Shown here: in pieces, positions 7,346-14,672 of the stretch
How the letters are laid out: each line of letters begins with the position of its first letter
How positions within the stretch are numbered: the first letter of the stretch is position 1
NCBI GenBank assembly: GCA_052389555.1
Contig: JBQTHV010000042.1
Coordinates: forward strand, 1-22,935
DNA length: 22,935 bases
Reading direction: 5' to 3'
Origin: JABFSM01 sp052389555
GTDB taxonomy: Bacteria > Gemmatimonadota > Gemmatimonadetes > Gemmatimonadales > GWC2-71-9
Program-made: the position numbers and the translations under genes
The notes under the pieces: generated by a model
Database searches by the model: none
Told to the model about the DNA's origin: nothing
The model's input: the letters and a program-made list of their open reading frames with translations, nothing else

Positions 7346-7373
7346 GAGGGGGATAACCCGCAGGACCCCCCTC
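7346..7373. other. GC-rich inverted repeat in the divergent region 7302-7493
   Basis: GAGGGGG (7346-7352) can pair with CCCCCTC (7367-7373) around a 14-base loop that contains a TAACCCG heptamer. It sits between the divergent NTF2-like gene and the barrel gene. Its function is unknown; a leader or terminator hairpin is possible. Confidence 0.35.
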
Positions 7374-7493
7374 CCTGGCGGGAAAACGGGCATTCACCAA
7401 TATTTCACCGATTCTTTACGCCCGGAGCGAGAGAATTCCCCCGGCGGTTGGAGGGCGGAGTTGAGTCTTCACTACATCCATTGGAGGTTCGAC

Positions 7494-8039
7494 ATGAGAG
7501 GCGGGATGAAGGGAATGATCGGCGCGTTGGTTCTGGGTGGTCTGCTGGTGGCCCCGGAATTGGCGAGCGCCCAGACCCGCGGGTACGTCGGGATCGGAGG
7601 CGGCGTGAATCTTCCGATCGGCGATTTCGGCGAATTCTTCAAGCTCGGCTGGTTGGGCCAGGTGACAGGCGGAGTCACGCTCTCGAACGGGATCCTGGGA
7701 TTCCGGGTCGATGGCGGGTATGGTCAGAACAAGCCGGAGGAGGGCGAGGGCTCGCTCAAGCTGATCCATGCCTTCGGCGATGTGGTTCTCACACCTCGGA
7801 TGGAGGGCAAGGCCAAGCCATACGTCCTGGCCGGCGCCGGCATCGTCAACTTTAAGAACGGCGACAGCAGTACCGATTTCGCCTGGAACGCCGGAGCCGG
7901 CGTGGTTATCGCAGCCGGGCGGGTCGGCGTGTATGTCGAGGGTCGATTCGTGCAGGCGCGCGACAAGGAGGGCGACGAGACCTTCACCAGTAACATGATC
8001 CCGATTACCGTGGGAGTCCGGATCGGCGGCGGCAACTAG
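7494..8039 (+). CDS. Small outer-membrane beta-barrel protein (paralogue 1)
   Basis: The 181-residue protein has a signal peptide (about residues 1-26, ending ELASAQ). Alternating strands follow: RGYVGIGGGVNLPIGDF, GFRVDGGYGQ, LIHAFGDVVLTP, KPYVLAGAGI, VGVYVEGRFVQ and IPITVGVRIG. This is the pattern of eight-stranded OmpX/OmpA-like barrels, and a structural or adhesive role in the outer membrane is likely. ATG 7494 has GGAGG six bases upstream. It is paralogous to the next gene: both share RGYVG.GGGV, GDFG, GYGQN/SYGQN and VLTP. A strong hairpin at 8079-8104 follows it. Confidence 0.82.
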   Translation: MRGGMKGMIGALVLGGLLVAPELASAQTRGYVGIGGGVNLPIGDFGEFFKLGWLGQVTGGVTLSNGILGFRVDGGYGQNKPEEGEGSLKLIHAFGDVVLTPRMEGKAKPYVLAGAGIVNFKNGDSSTDFAWNAGAGVVIAAGRVGVYVEGRFVQARDKEGDETFTSNMIPITVGVRIGGGN

Positions 8040-8078
8040 ACGTACCGATCCTTCCATTGGTGTCCTGCCATTGGTGCG

Positions 8079-8104
8079 AGGGGCGGCCATTTTTGGCCGC
8101 CCCT
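8079..8104 (+). terminator. Strong hairpin downstream of barrel gene 1
   Basis: The arms AGGGGCGGCCA (8079-8089) and TGGCCGCCCCT (8094-8104) form an 11-bp perfect stem with a TTTT loop. The position, 40 bases after the stop codon, fits a transcription terminator or 3' stabilising hairpin. There is no U-tract after the stem, so factor-independent termination is uncertain. Confidence 0.6.
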
Positions 8105-8159
8105 TCGCGTTCCCCTCCGTGCAGGGTTAACCCGCCGCTGGCGTCATCCCCTTGTGAAT

Positions 8160-8179
8160 GGTCCGAAAATGGTCGGACC
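8160..8179. promoter_or_regulatory. Perfect inverted repeat upstream of barrel gene 2
   Basis: GGTCCGA (8160-8166) and TCGGACC (8173-8179) flank AAATGG, and flanking GAAT/ATTC extends the symmetry with one bulged base. It ends 25 bases before the start codon at 8205. This is a candidate operator or 5' UTR hairpin; it matches no consensus I know. Confidence 0.45.
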
Positions 8180-8204
8180 GATTCCCGGACATCGGAGGCG
8201 GAGC

Positions 8205-8756
8205 ATGAGAAGCATTGTCGCAGCAGGGGCCATCGTCGCCCTGACCCTGGGAGCTGCCGCCCAGGCCATGGCGCAGCCAACCAGCCAGGATGTCGAAAGG
8301 AGAGGGTATGTGGGGGTGGGGGGAGGGGTCACGTTCGGGACCGGCGACTTCGGCGACGCCACCAAGATCGGCTGGATGGTCCACGGATTCGGCGGGTACA
8401 CGACCCGAGGGGGAATGTGGGGAGGCCGGCTCGACGCTTCCTACGGCCAGAACGCGCTCGAGGGAGACGGCGGGAACGTGAAGACGTTCGGAGCCACCGC
8501 GAACCTGGTGCTCACGCCGGGTCGGCGGCCCGCCGACTTCCATCCGTATTTCTTCGCTGGCGCGGGCGGATACCGAGCGAAGCAGACCGATCTGGGAGGC
8601 GAGTGGGCGTTCGCCTTGCAGGGCGGAGCTGGGCTGCAACTCCATCTCGGCCGCCGGACCGACATCTTCCTGGAGGGCCGCTGGCTTCACCTCTTCACTG
8701 ATAACGCGGCCAACATCATCCCGGTTACGGCGGGGTTCCGGTGGGGAGGGATCTGA
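8205..8756 (+). CDS. Small outer-membrane beta-barrel protein (paralogue 2)
   Basis: The 183-residue protein has a signal peptide ending AQAMAQ (about residue 24). Barrel strands follow: RGYVGVGGGVTFGTGDFG, GMWGGRLDASYGQN, FGATANLVLTP, HPYFFAGAGGY, FALQGGAGLQLHLG, DIFLEGRWLHLF and IIPVTAGFRWGG. It aligns along its length with the neighbour at 7494, so the two arose by tandem duplication. ATG 8205 is preceded by GGAGG with a six-base spacer. A separate inverted repeat upstream and a hairpin between the genes suggest that the copies can be expressed independently. The gene is followed directly by the CCAATAG heptamer hairpin. Confidence 0.82.
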   Translation: MRSIVAAGAIVALTLGAAAQAMAQPTSQDVERRGYVGVGGGVTFGTGDFGDATKIGWMVHGFGGYTTRGGMWGGRLDASYGQNALEGDGGNVKTFGATANLVLTPGRRPADFHPYFFAGAGGYRAKQTDLGGEWAFALQGGAGLQLHLGRRTDIFLEGRWLHLFTDNAANIIPVTAGFRWGGI

Positions 8757-8766
8757 CGGGGCTATG

Positions 8767-8839
8767 GGCTATTGGTTATTGGCTATTGGAAACTGCTCTG
8801 CGGATTAGAGCATCTGCCAATAGCCAATAGCCAATAGCC
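8767..8839. repeat. GGCTATT / CCAATAG heptamer inverted pair with inner hairpin
   Basis: GGCTATT-type units (8767-8789) and CCAATAG-type units (8817-8839) form a 23-bp stem with a single G-T wobble. The 27-base loop contains a 6-bp hairpin, TGCTCT (8794-8799) with AGAGCA (8807-8812). It follows the stop of barrel gene 2 and precedes the cobalamin riboswitch, so it probably separates the two transcripts. Confidence 0.88.
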
Positions 8840-8871
8840 TTACTACCACTCCTCACCTGCCGTAGTTACTC

Positions 8872-9045
8872 TACAGCCCACATACGCAGCGCGGGCCACC
8901 CGGAAGTCCGGTGCAAGACCGGCGCGGCCCCGCCACTGTAAGAGGCCAATTCGCCCTCGCCCACCCCCGAGCCACTGGGTTGTCTACATCCCGGGAAGGC
9001 CGGTGAGGGCGCCTCGAGCCAGGAGACCGGCCCGCTCTGCTCCCG
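8872..9045 (+). ncRNA. Cobalamin (adenosylcobalamin) riboswitch
   Basis: The conserved core is present in order: CCGGTGCAAGACCGG (8908-8922), then GCGGCCCCGCCACTGTAA (8924-8941), GAGCCACTGG, GGGAAGGCCGGTGAGGG and the B12 box GAGCCAGGAGACC (9016-9028). These are the defining pieces of the cobalamin riboswitch aptamer. It lies in the 5' leader of a BtuB-like receptor and is followed by an intrinsic terminator, so vitamin B12 should switch the receptor off. The outer helix boundaries are approximate. Confidence 0.95.
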
Positions 9046-9102
9046 CATGATTCCCTCGAGGGAGGGGAGCGGGGGCCGAGTCCTTCCATCGTGTCCCCGT
9101 TA

Positions 9103-9133
9103 CGCCCTGCGCCTCATGGTCGCAGGGCGTTTT
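9103..9133 (+). terminator. Intrinsic terminator of the cobalamin riboswitch (expression platform)
   Basis: CGCCCTGCG (9103-9111) and CGCAGGGCG (9121-9129) form a 9-bp perfect stem followed by TTTT. It lies between the B12 box and the btuB start. AGGGCG at 9007-9012, within the aptamer, is complementary to the 5' arm and could serve as antiterminator (inference). Confidence 0.82.
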
Positions 9134-9168
9134 GTGCGGGGGACCTCGTATTCTCCCCGGAGGACACG

Positions 9169-11061
9169 ATGACCGCCCGACCGCCCGACCACCTGTTCGC
9201 CCCGTTCGTCCTGTTCGCCCTGTTCGCCTTATGGGCCCCGCTCCCTGCCCAGGAGCCCGACACGGTCCGTCTCCGGGACGTTGTCGTCACCGCAACCCGC
9301 TCGCCGGTACCCACCCGGCAGGTGGGCAGCAGCGTGGATCGCCTGGGTCCCGGAGAGCTTCGCCGGCGCCAGATCAACTCACTCCGCGAAGCGCTCCAGC
9401 TCCTGCCGGGTGGGCCGGTGCTCGCTAGCGGCGGCGCCGGAGCGGTTACCTCGCTCTTCTTGCGGGGCGTCGCCTCGAGCCAAACCCTGCTCCTGATCGA
9501 CGGGGTCCGGATGAACGACGCCAATGCGAATGCAGGCATCCTGCTGGGCGGCGCCGATCTCGGCGGGTTAGGCACCCTGGAGCTGGTGCGCGGCCCGCAG
9601 AGCACGTTGTATGGCGGCGCCGCCATCGGCGGCCTGATTTCGCTGGATGCCATCCCGGGGAGCGGGCCCGCCTGGGCCGAGGCGGACCTCGAGGGCGGTA
9701 CCTTCTCGACCTGGCACGGCCGGGTGACCGGCAGCGGGAGCGCCGGCCGGCTCGGCATCTCCGCCTCGCTCAGCGCCAACGGCACCGAAAACGAGCGCCG
9801 GCCCAATGACTGGCACCAGCGTACCCAGATGGCTCGCCTCGACTACCGGGTAAGTTCCACCCTTCAGGCCGGCGCGACGTTCCGAGGCTGGCAGCAGGAA
9901 TACACCAGCCCCGGCGATCTGCGCACCACCAACACCACCCCGGTGGGCACCACCATGTTCCGCAGCTCCCTCGGCACCCTGTGGGTCGAAGCGACGCCTC
10001 ACCGGATCTGGCACTCGAAACTGCTGGGCGGCTTCGCCTGGCAGCGGCTCCGGGACACCAGCCGGTTCGACGGGTTCGAGTCGGTGTTCGTCCAGCGCCA
10101 CCGCCGCCGGGTGCTCGACTGGCAGAACACGCTGTCGCTGGGAAACGCGACGGTCCTCGCGGGCATCAACCGGGAATGGAGCACGCTGGAGAGCGATACG
10201 GTCCCCGCGGAGGAACGGCTCTGGGGGGTCTTCGGCGAAGCGCGGGTTAGGTTCGCCTCCGTCGTCCTCACCGCGGGCCTCCGCACCGACGACTACAACA
10301 CCTTTGCCGATGCCTGGACCTACCGGCTCACCGGCGCGTGGTGGTGGGATCGGGCCGGCGCCAAGGTCCGGGCCTCGCTCGGCACCGGCTTCATGCCGCC
10401 GAGTATCGGCGCGCGGTTTGGCGATACGTTCCTGGCGCCTAACCCGGGGATCCGGCCCGAGCGATCGCGGGGACTCGATGTCGGGGTGGACCGGGAGTTC
10501 GGACCTTGGGGCCGGGTGGGGGTGACCTGGTTCCACAACACGCTCAAGGACCTGATTGCGTTTGAGAGCGCCCCCTTTCCCGAGAAAGGCCGCCTGGTCA
10601 ACCTCCAGCGGGCCAGGACTTGGGGTGTGGAACTCACCGGCCGGGTGACCACCGGACCGGCCGATCTCGTGGTCGCCTATACCCTGCTTTCTGCCCGCAA
10701 TCTCTCCGAACCCGATACCGCGCCGACCCGCTTGATCCGCCGGCCGCGCCACACCCTCAGCGCCGATATCGCGGTGACCCCGCGCCCGGGCACCTCCGCC
10801 GGCGCCGGCCTCTACGCGCTGCTCGACCGGGTGGACAGCGATTTCAACCAGTTCCCGGCCGAGCCCGTGAATCCGGGGGACTTCGCCACGGTGCGACTCT
10901 ACGCCACTCAGGACATCGGATCCTGGCTCACCCTCAGGGTGCGAGTCGACAATGCACTGGATAGGTTGTATGAACCAGTCTACGGGTTCCCGGCCCTGGG
11001 GCGAACGGTGACGGCATCGGGTTCGGTGCGGATCCAACGTTTCCGGCCGGTCCCGCGTTAA
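9169..11061 (+). CDS. btuB: TonB-dependent vitamin B12 receptor (BtuB-like)
   Basis: The 630-residue outer-membrane receptor has a signal peptide (about residues 1-27), then a TonB-box-like stretch DTVRLRDVVVTATRSP. The plug domain follows (LREALQLLPG, LFLRGVASSQTLLLIDGVRMND, LELVRGPQSTLYGGAAIGGLI), then a long beta-barrel ending in GRTVTASGSVRIQRF. BtuB imports cobalamins with TonB energy. Substrate assignment rests mainly on the cobalamin riboswitch upstream. ATG 9169 has GGAGG five bases before it and gives a proper signal peptide; the longer open frame from 9091 would overlap the terminator. The signal peptide is encoded by short tandem units (GACCGCCC and TTCGCCCTG types). The barrel contains three CGGGTTAGG copies. 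Confidence 0.92.
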   Translation: MTARPPDHLFAPFVLFALFALWAPLPAQEPDTVRLRDVVVTATRSPVPTRQVGSSVDRLGPGELRRRQINSLREALQLLPGGPVLASGGAGAVTSLFLRGVASSQTLLLIDGVRMNDANANAGILLGGADLGGLGTLELVRGPQSTLYGGAAIGGLISLDAIPGSGPAWAEADLEGGTFSTWHGRVTGSGSAGRLGISASLSANGTENERRPNDWHQRTQMARLDYRVSSTLQAGATFRGWQQEYTSPGDLRTTNTTPVGTTMFRSSLGTLWVEATPHRIWHSKLLGGFAWQRLRDTSRFDGFESVFVQRHRRRVLDWQNTLSLGNATVLAGINREWSTLESDTVPAEERLWGVFGEARVRFASVVLTAGLRTDDYNTFADAWTYRLTGAWWWDRAGAKVRASLGTGFMPPSIGARFGDTFLAPNPGIRPERSRGLDVGVDREFGPWGRVGVTWFHNTLKDLIAFESAPFPEKGRLVNLQRARTWGVELTGRVTTGPADLVVAYTLLSARNLSEPDTAPTRLIRRPRHTLSADIAVTPRPGTSAGAGLYALLDRVDSDFNQFPAEPVNPGDFATVRLYATQDIGSWLTLRVRVDNALDRLYEPVYGFPALGRTVTASGSVRIQRFRPVPR

Positions 11062-11094
11062 ACTCAGAGACTTCCTGTTCGGCAGAGGAGAACC

Positions 11095-11751
11095 ATGTTC
11101 CCACTTCATCATCCCCGTCGATGGGCCGTGCTGGCCGCGAGTTTGGGTTGGTTCGCTGTTTCGGTATCTCATCCCATGGCGGCGCGAGCCCAAAGCACCG
11201 AACGCACCTTGAATGGCACCTGGAAGCTCAATCCCGAGAGGACCGCCGAGGAGGCCGAGGTCCAGAAAGGACGCGATCCGACCACCCGGGAAGGCTACGG
11301 TCGAACTGGAAGCGTCCGACCAGGCACCGGCCGCACCGATCCCCAGGGCGGGGGCGGGTCGGGAGGGGGAGCGCCCGGAGGCGGCGTCGCCCCGGCAGGG
11401 TTGGGGCCGGTCGGGGTTTACGCCAGACCGCTTCCGGAGGTCATGATCGCCCAGAACGACTCCACCGTCACTCTGAACGATCCGAGCGGTCAGCCCCGCA
11501 TCCTCTGGCTGGATGGTCGCAAGGAGACCGTGCAGATGCCCGGCACCGAGCCCATGGAGATCAGCGCGCGCTGGAAGGGGGGCAAGCTCACGGTCGAGCG
11601 CAAGTTTACCAGTCTCGGCAGCGTGCGAGAGGTCTATTCGCTCTCGAAGGACGGCAAGGAGCTCATCGTCGACGTCCGACTCACCGCTCCAGCGCTCACC
11701 CAACCCATGGATTCAAAGCGGGTTTACGACGCCAGCGCCGCCAAGGAGTGA
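11095..11751 (+). CDS. Secreted protein of unknown function with Gly-rich linker
   Basis: The 218-residue protein has a signal peptide cleaved near MAARAQS (about residue 33). The mature start LNGTWKLNPERT resembles the opening strand of secreted beta-rich proteins common in soil phyla. A glycine-rich linker (GGGGSGGGAPGGG, about 85-97) separates it from a C-terminal beta-rich part with TVTLNDPSG, ARWKGGKLTVERKF and VREVYSLSKDGKELIVDVRL. I do not recognise a named family with certainty. The ATG has GAGGAG four bases upstream. It starts 33 bases after btuB on the same strand and may share its riboswitch-controlled transcript. It converges with the porin gene at 11762, ten bases away. Confidence 0.75.
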   Translation: MFPLHHPRRWAVLAASLGWFAVSVSHPMAARAQSTERTLNGTWKLNPERTAEEAEVQKGRDPTTREGYGRTGSVRPGTGRTDPQGGGGSGGGAPGGGVAPAGLGPVGVYARPLPEVMIAQNDSTVTLNDPSGQPRILWLDGRKETVQMPGTEPMEISARWKGGKLTVERKFTSLGSVREVYSLSKDGKELIVDVRLTAPALTQPMDSKRVYDASAAKE

Positions 11752-11761
11752 TTACAGCGGA

Positions 11762-12958
11762 TCAGAAGTACGTCGCAAAGCCAACCTGGAACCCGCCGGT
11801 CCGGGACGGCGGGTTGCCCTGCGCGTCGCGGGAGGATTCCCAGCGATAGTTGGCGCGGAACACGGTCCCCGGAACCGGACGGAAGCTCACGCTGCCCACG
11901 ACGGCGCTGGTCTCGTCGTAGATCCGGAGCCCGGTAGAGCTGAAGGTCCCCCGGTTGAGATCCACCCACTCGAGCCGGAGCCCGAGCGACACTAACGGAT
12001 TGGGGAGGCCGCGAATCGCGGGTCGCCACACCGGCAGTACCGCATCCAGGTGAAATCCCCACTGTCGCGTGCCCAGGAGCTCGGCCAGGTCGGCGGGCAC
12101 GTTCACCCGGGCCCAGGCGACCTCGCCGCGCAGATCGAGCGCGCGGATCGTGGTGTTGAAATCGACCGCCAGGATTGAGAGCCAGCGCGCTTCATCGACC
12201 CGCTCTCCCTCAATCCGGTAGGTGTTATAGACCCCGCCGTAGTAGGACAGCCCGAGCTCGCCGAATCGGCGCGATTGGGCCGCAATCCTCCCGGTCAGCG
12301 CGGGCGATCCATTGTTGTCCTCCTCGAACCTGCTCTCGCTCTTGCCGCTGGGCAGATCGGTGCGGCCGGTCTCGTTGAGGATCACCCCGTCGCCTAACCC
12401 GTTTACGAGATACGCGTCGTAGGAGAGCGAGAACCCCCGCGGCGCCAGCCGGCCGTGCGCCCCGAAGCCGATTTCCGAGAGGGTTGCGGGGATGATCCGG
12501 GTCGACACCAGGGGACGATCCACGAAGTCATATCGGGGACCATCGTGATTGACATTGAACGCGCCGATCGGAGGAAGCAGGATCCCGCCACGGAGCACGA
12601 ACGAGGGGTTGACGGTGAAATCCACCAACGCGGTCTCCAGGGCGATCTCCTCCACGCCGTGCTCGAACTCGAGCTCGGAGATGAAGCGAAGACGCCGCCC
12701 GACCGCGGAGAAGAGAAACACGTTGAAGCGGCGAAGTTCCATCGAGAGGCCCTCGCCGACGCCGTCGGTACGGAAGTAGTTGGCGTTTCCTTCGGCGTAG
12801 CCGCCCACCGCGGTGGCCCCTGCGGTGATGAGGAACGGCCGCTGGTAGATCCCGCCCTGCACCATCGCGGTGTCGGGTGCTTGCGCGGAGAGGCCGCCGG
12901 CGACACCGGACAGCCCGGCGAGCATGACCAGAGCGCGGGACGCTCTTCGCATAGCCAT
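11762..12958 (-). CDS. Outer-membrane porin-like beta-barrel, last gene of the mntRH operon
   Basis: The 398-residue protein has a signal peptide (MAMRRASRALVMLAGLSGVA, cleaved near LSAQA). It has many amphipathic strands with a terminal phenylalanine (FATYF), as expected of an outer-membrane barrel. Segments such as FISELEFEHG, VLRGGILLPPIGAFNVNHDGP, GFSLSYDAYLVNGLGDG and LDLRGEVAWARV resemble OprP/OprO-like or predicted phosphate-type porins. The permeant is unknown. ATG 12958 or 12952 may be the start; neither has a strong SD. It begins 13 bases after the Rieske stop on the same strand, so co-transcription is likely. Placed after a Mn transporter and two redox lipoproteins, it may be an outer-membrane entry path for metal or its complex (inference). 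Confidence 0.78.
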   Translation of the reverse strand: MAMRRASRALVMLAGLSGVAGGLSAQAPDTAMVQGGIYQRPFLITAGATAVGGYAEGNANYFRTDGVGEGLSMELRRFNVFLFSAVGRRLRFISELEFEHGVEEIALETALVDFTVNPSFVLRGGILLPPIGAFNVNHDGPRYDFVDRPLVSTRIIPATLSEIGFGAHGRLAPRGFSLSYDAYLVNGLGDGVILNETGRTDLPSGKSESRFEEDNNGSPALTGRIAAQSRRFGELGLSYYGGVYNTYRIEGERVDEARWLSILAVDFNTTIRALDLRGEVAWARVNVPADLAELLGTRQWGFHLDAVLPVWRPAIRGLPNPLVSLGLRLEWVDLNRGTFSSTGLRIYDETSAVVGSVSFRPVPGTVFRANYRWESSRDAQGNPPSRTGGFQVGFATYF

Positions 12959-12971
12959 CGGCGCGATGCGG

Positions 12972-13406
12972 TTACCGCTCTTCCGGCACCAGCTCGATCA
13001 CGATCCGGTCGCCGTCCACCCTCACCGGGAACCGGCGAAGCGGCCGCTGGGTCGGTCCTTTGAGGACCTCACCGGTGTTGGTGTACTCGCTGCCATGGCA
13101 GGGACACACCAGGTGACCGGCCCCCGGCTCCACCTGGCAGCCGCGATGCATGCAGCGGGTCGAGACCGCGGAGTATTCCCCGGTATCAGTGCGATAGATA
13201 TAGAGCGGCAGTGGCTGGCCCGGCGCGTCGGCCAGCACGAACCGGCTCTTCCCCAACTCCTCCTGGTGAATCGTCAGGCGGTTCCCGTCCACCGTCGTGT
13301 TCACATAGTGGAAACCGATGCAGCCGCCCAGTGAGAGGCCCGCCCCGCCGGCCAGGGTGCCGGCCGACAGGGCCTCCATCCGCCGGAGAAACTCGCGCCG
13401 GTTCAC
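12972..13406 (-). CDS. Rieske [2Fe-2S] protein, Tat-exported, probable lipoprotein
   Basis: The 144-residue protein starts with a twin-arginine signal (RREFLRR) and a lipobox LGGC at Cys29, so it is probably exported folded and lipid-anchored. The cluster motifs are CMHRGC (Cys85, His87, Cys90) and CPCHGS (Cys101, Cys103, His104). This is the bc1/b6f-type arrangement, with two extra cysteines able to form the stabilising disulfide. No cytochrome b or c1 gene is nearby; its neighbour is a di-heme DUF1111 protein. Start GTG 13406-13404 overlaps the TGA of that gene as GTGA, so translation is coupled. A role as periplasmic electron carrier for the di-heme protein is inferred. Confidence 0.9.
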   Translation of the reverse strand: MNRREFLRRMEALSAGTLAGGAGLSLGGCIGFHYVNTTVDGNRLTIHQEELGKSRFVLADAPGQPLPLYIYRTDTGEYSAVSTRCMHRGCQVEPGAGHLVCPCHGSEYTNTGEVLKGPTQRPLRRFPVRVDGDRIVIELVPEER

Positions 13407-14659
13407 AGGGAGCGCAGGAAGGCGAGGAGGGCTTGCTGCTCGGTGCGGGTTAGGGCCAGGAAGCGTTTCCGGCTCGCCGCCCCTTCACCGCCATGGAGCT
13501 CGATGGCCTGCTCGAGCGTGGCGGCCCGCCCATCATGGAGGTAGAAGGCCTGGCCTCCCTGGGATCGCTCCGCCAGCCCGATCCCCCAGAGCGGAGCCGT
13601 GCGCCATTCCGAGGTGAGCGCGCGGCCTTCGGTGTAGTAATCGTCCAGTTCCGGCCCCATATCGTGCAGGAGCAGGTCGGTATAGGCATGGAAGATCTTG
13701 CGATCGAGAGCCGCGACCCGCGAAGGACCGGTGGTGAGCGCCGGCACGTGGCACTTGGCGCATCCGATCTGGCCGAACCGGGCCTCGCCGGCGAGGACCT
13801 CGGGGTCACCGGCATTCCGGCGCGGCGGCGCGCGCAGCGTCTTGAGGTAGAACACGACGTTGCTCACGGTGCTGGAGGACACCTCGGGGTCCGGCACGTT
13901 GTCGCCGGCAAAGTTGCCGACCTGCGGGTTAATGGGATCGTCCAGAATGAGGTCGGTGGTGAGTCCCATGTCCTCCCGATAGGCCGTTACCGTCTGGTGC
14001 AGGAGATTGATGGCGGAGGCTTTCTTGCCGAACCGGCCGATGTACCGCCCGTCGACCAGCAGATGGCGGCGGGGCTCTCCGGGATCGAAGAGCAGCTCGA
14101 GCCGGCTCACCTCGGCGAGGAGATCGGAGGGCGCGAGGAGCTGGACCCGGCCGGAGATCCCGTCGCCGTTCGCATCGTCCGGATCGGCGAGCGCGAGCAG
14201 CACCGAGTCTTCCACCGCCTCGAGATAACCCAGGCCCGTCACACTCGGCGCCGTGAAGCGGGCTACCCCGCTGGCCCCCGCGGGAACGACTTCGGCGATG
14301 TAGTGGAGAATCGCGCGATGCTGGAGCTGCGGGCCGCCCTCGGCCCGCATGGGGTCGAATCGGCCCTCCTCCATCCGGCCGAACCGGGTGAGGTTCATGA
14401 CCGGATGGCCCTTGCCGTCTCCCACATGACAGCTGGCGCAAGCCGGAGCGATGAAGATCGGGCCTAACCCGTCAGCGACACCGAAGACCCGGCCGAAGTC
14501 GGCGTCGCCGGCCAGGAAGGCAGCACGCTGCCCCGCGGTCAGTCCGTCCAGCGGGCCTTCGAGAATCTCTTCCGGGTCAGGCGCACTGGGAAAGAAACCG
14601 TCGCACCCGCCGGCGAACGCCGACACGACAATGGCGGCGAGCCACCGACCCCCTCTCAC
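13403..14659 (-). CDS. Di-heme cytochrome lipoprotein, DUF1111 (di-heme oxidoreductase) family
   Basis: The 418-residue protein has a lipoprotein signal (lipobox AGGC, Cys19) and two c-type heme sites, CASCH (74-78) and CAKCH (300-304). It carries the DUF1111 features GDGKGHP, a DPDDANGDGISGR calcium-type loop (159-171), GRFGKKA and HDGRAATLEQAI. DUF1111 proteins are related to cytochrome c peroxidases and are often listed as thiol oxidoreductases; some occur beside iron-uptake genes. The GTG start at 14659 is needed for the signal peptide and lies inside a GTGAGAG heptamer array, which also supplies an AGAGG six bases upstream. The mntH stop lies in the same array. The downstream Rieske gene overlaps by four bases. 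Confidence 0.9.
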   Translation of the reverse strand: MRGGRWLAAIVVSAFAGGCDGFFPSAPDPEEILEGPLDGLTAGQRAAFLAGDADFGRVFGVADGLGPIFIAPACASCHVGDGKGHPVMNLTRFGRMEEGRFDPMRAEGGPQLQHRAILHYIAEVVPAGASGVARFTAPSVTGLGYLEAVEDSVLLALADPDDANGDGISGRVQLLAPSDLLAEVSRLELLFDPGEPRRHLLVDGRYIGRFGKKASAINLLHQTVTAYREDMGLTTDLILDDPINPQVGNFAGDNVPDPEVSSSTVSNVVFYLKTLRAPPRRNAGDPEVLAGEARFGQIGCAKCHVPALTTGPSRVAALDRKIFHAYTDLLLHDMGPELDDYYTEGRALTSEWRTAPLWGIGLAERSQGGQAFYLHDGRAATLEQAIELHGGEGAASRKRFLALTRTEQQALLAFLRSL

Positions 14660-14672
14660 CTCTCACCTCTCA
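14652..14672. repeat. GTGAGAG heptamer array at the mntH / DUF1111 junction
   Basis: Three 7-bp units (CTCTCAC-type on plus, GTGAGAG on minus) span the 10-base gap between mntH and the DUF1111 gene. On the minus strand the array contains the mntH TGA stop (14672-14670), an AGAGG and the GTG start (14659-14657) of the next gene at a six-base spacer. Unlike the other elements it has no inverted partner. Confidence 0.85.

Noticed and set aside
8079..8110. Calling the 8079-8104 hairpin a certain Rho-independent terminator
   Set aside because: The stem is excellent but TTCGCGTTCC follows it instead of a U-tract, so it is kept only at moderate confidence.
9568..11703. 711-codon minus-strand open frame opposite btuB
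   Set aside because: It is a GC-driven shadow: the plus strand has a riboswitch, SD, signal peptide and full TonB receptor motifs, while the antisense product has no recognisable domain.
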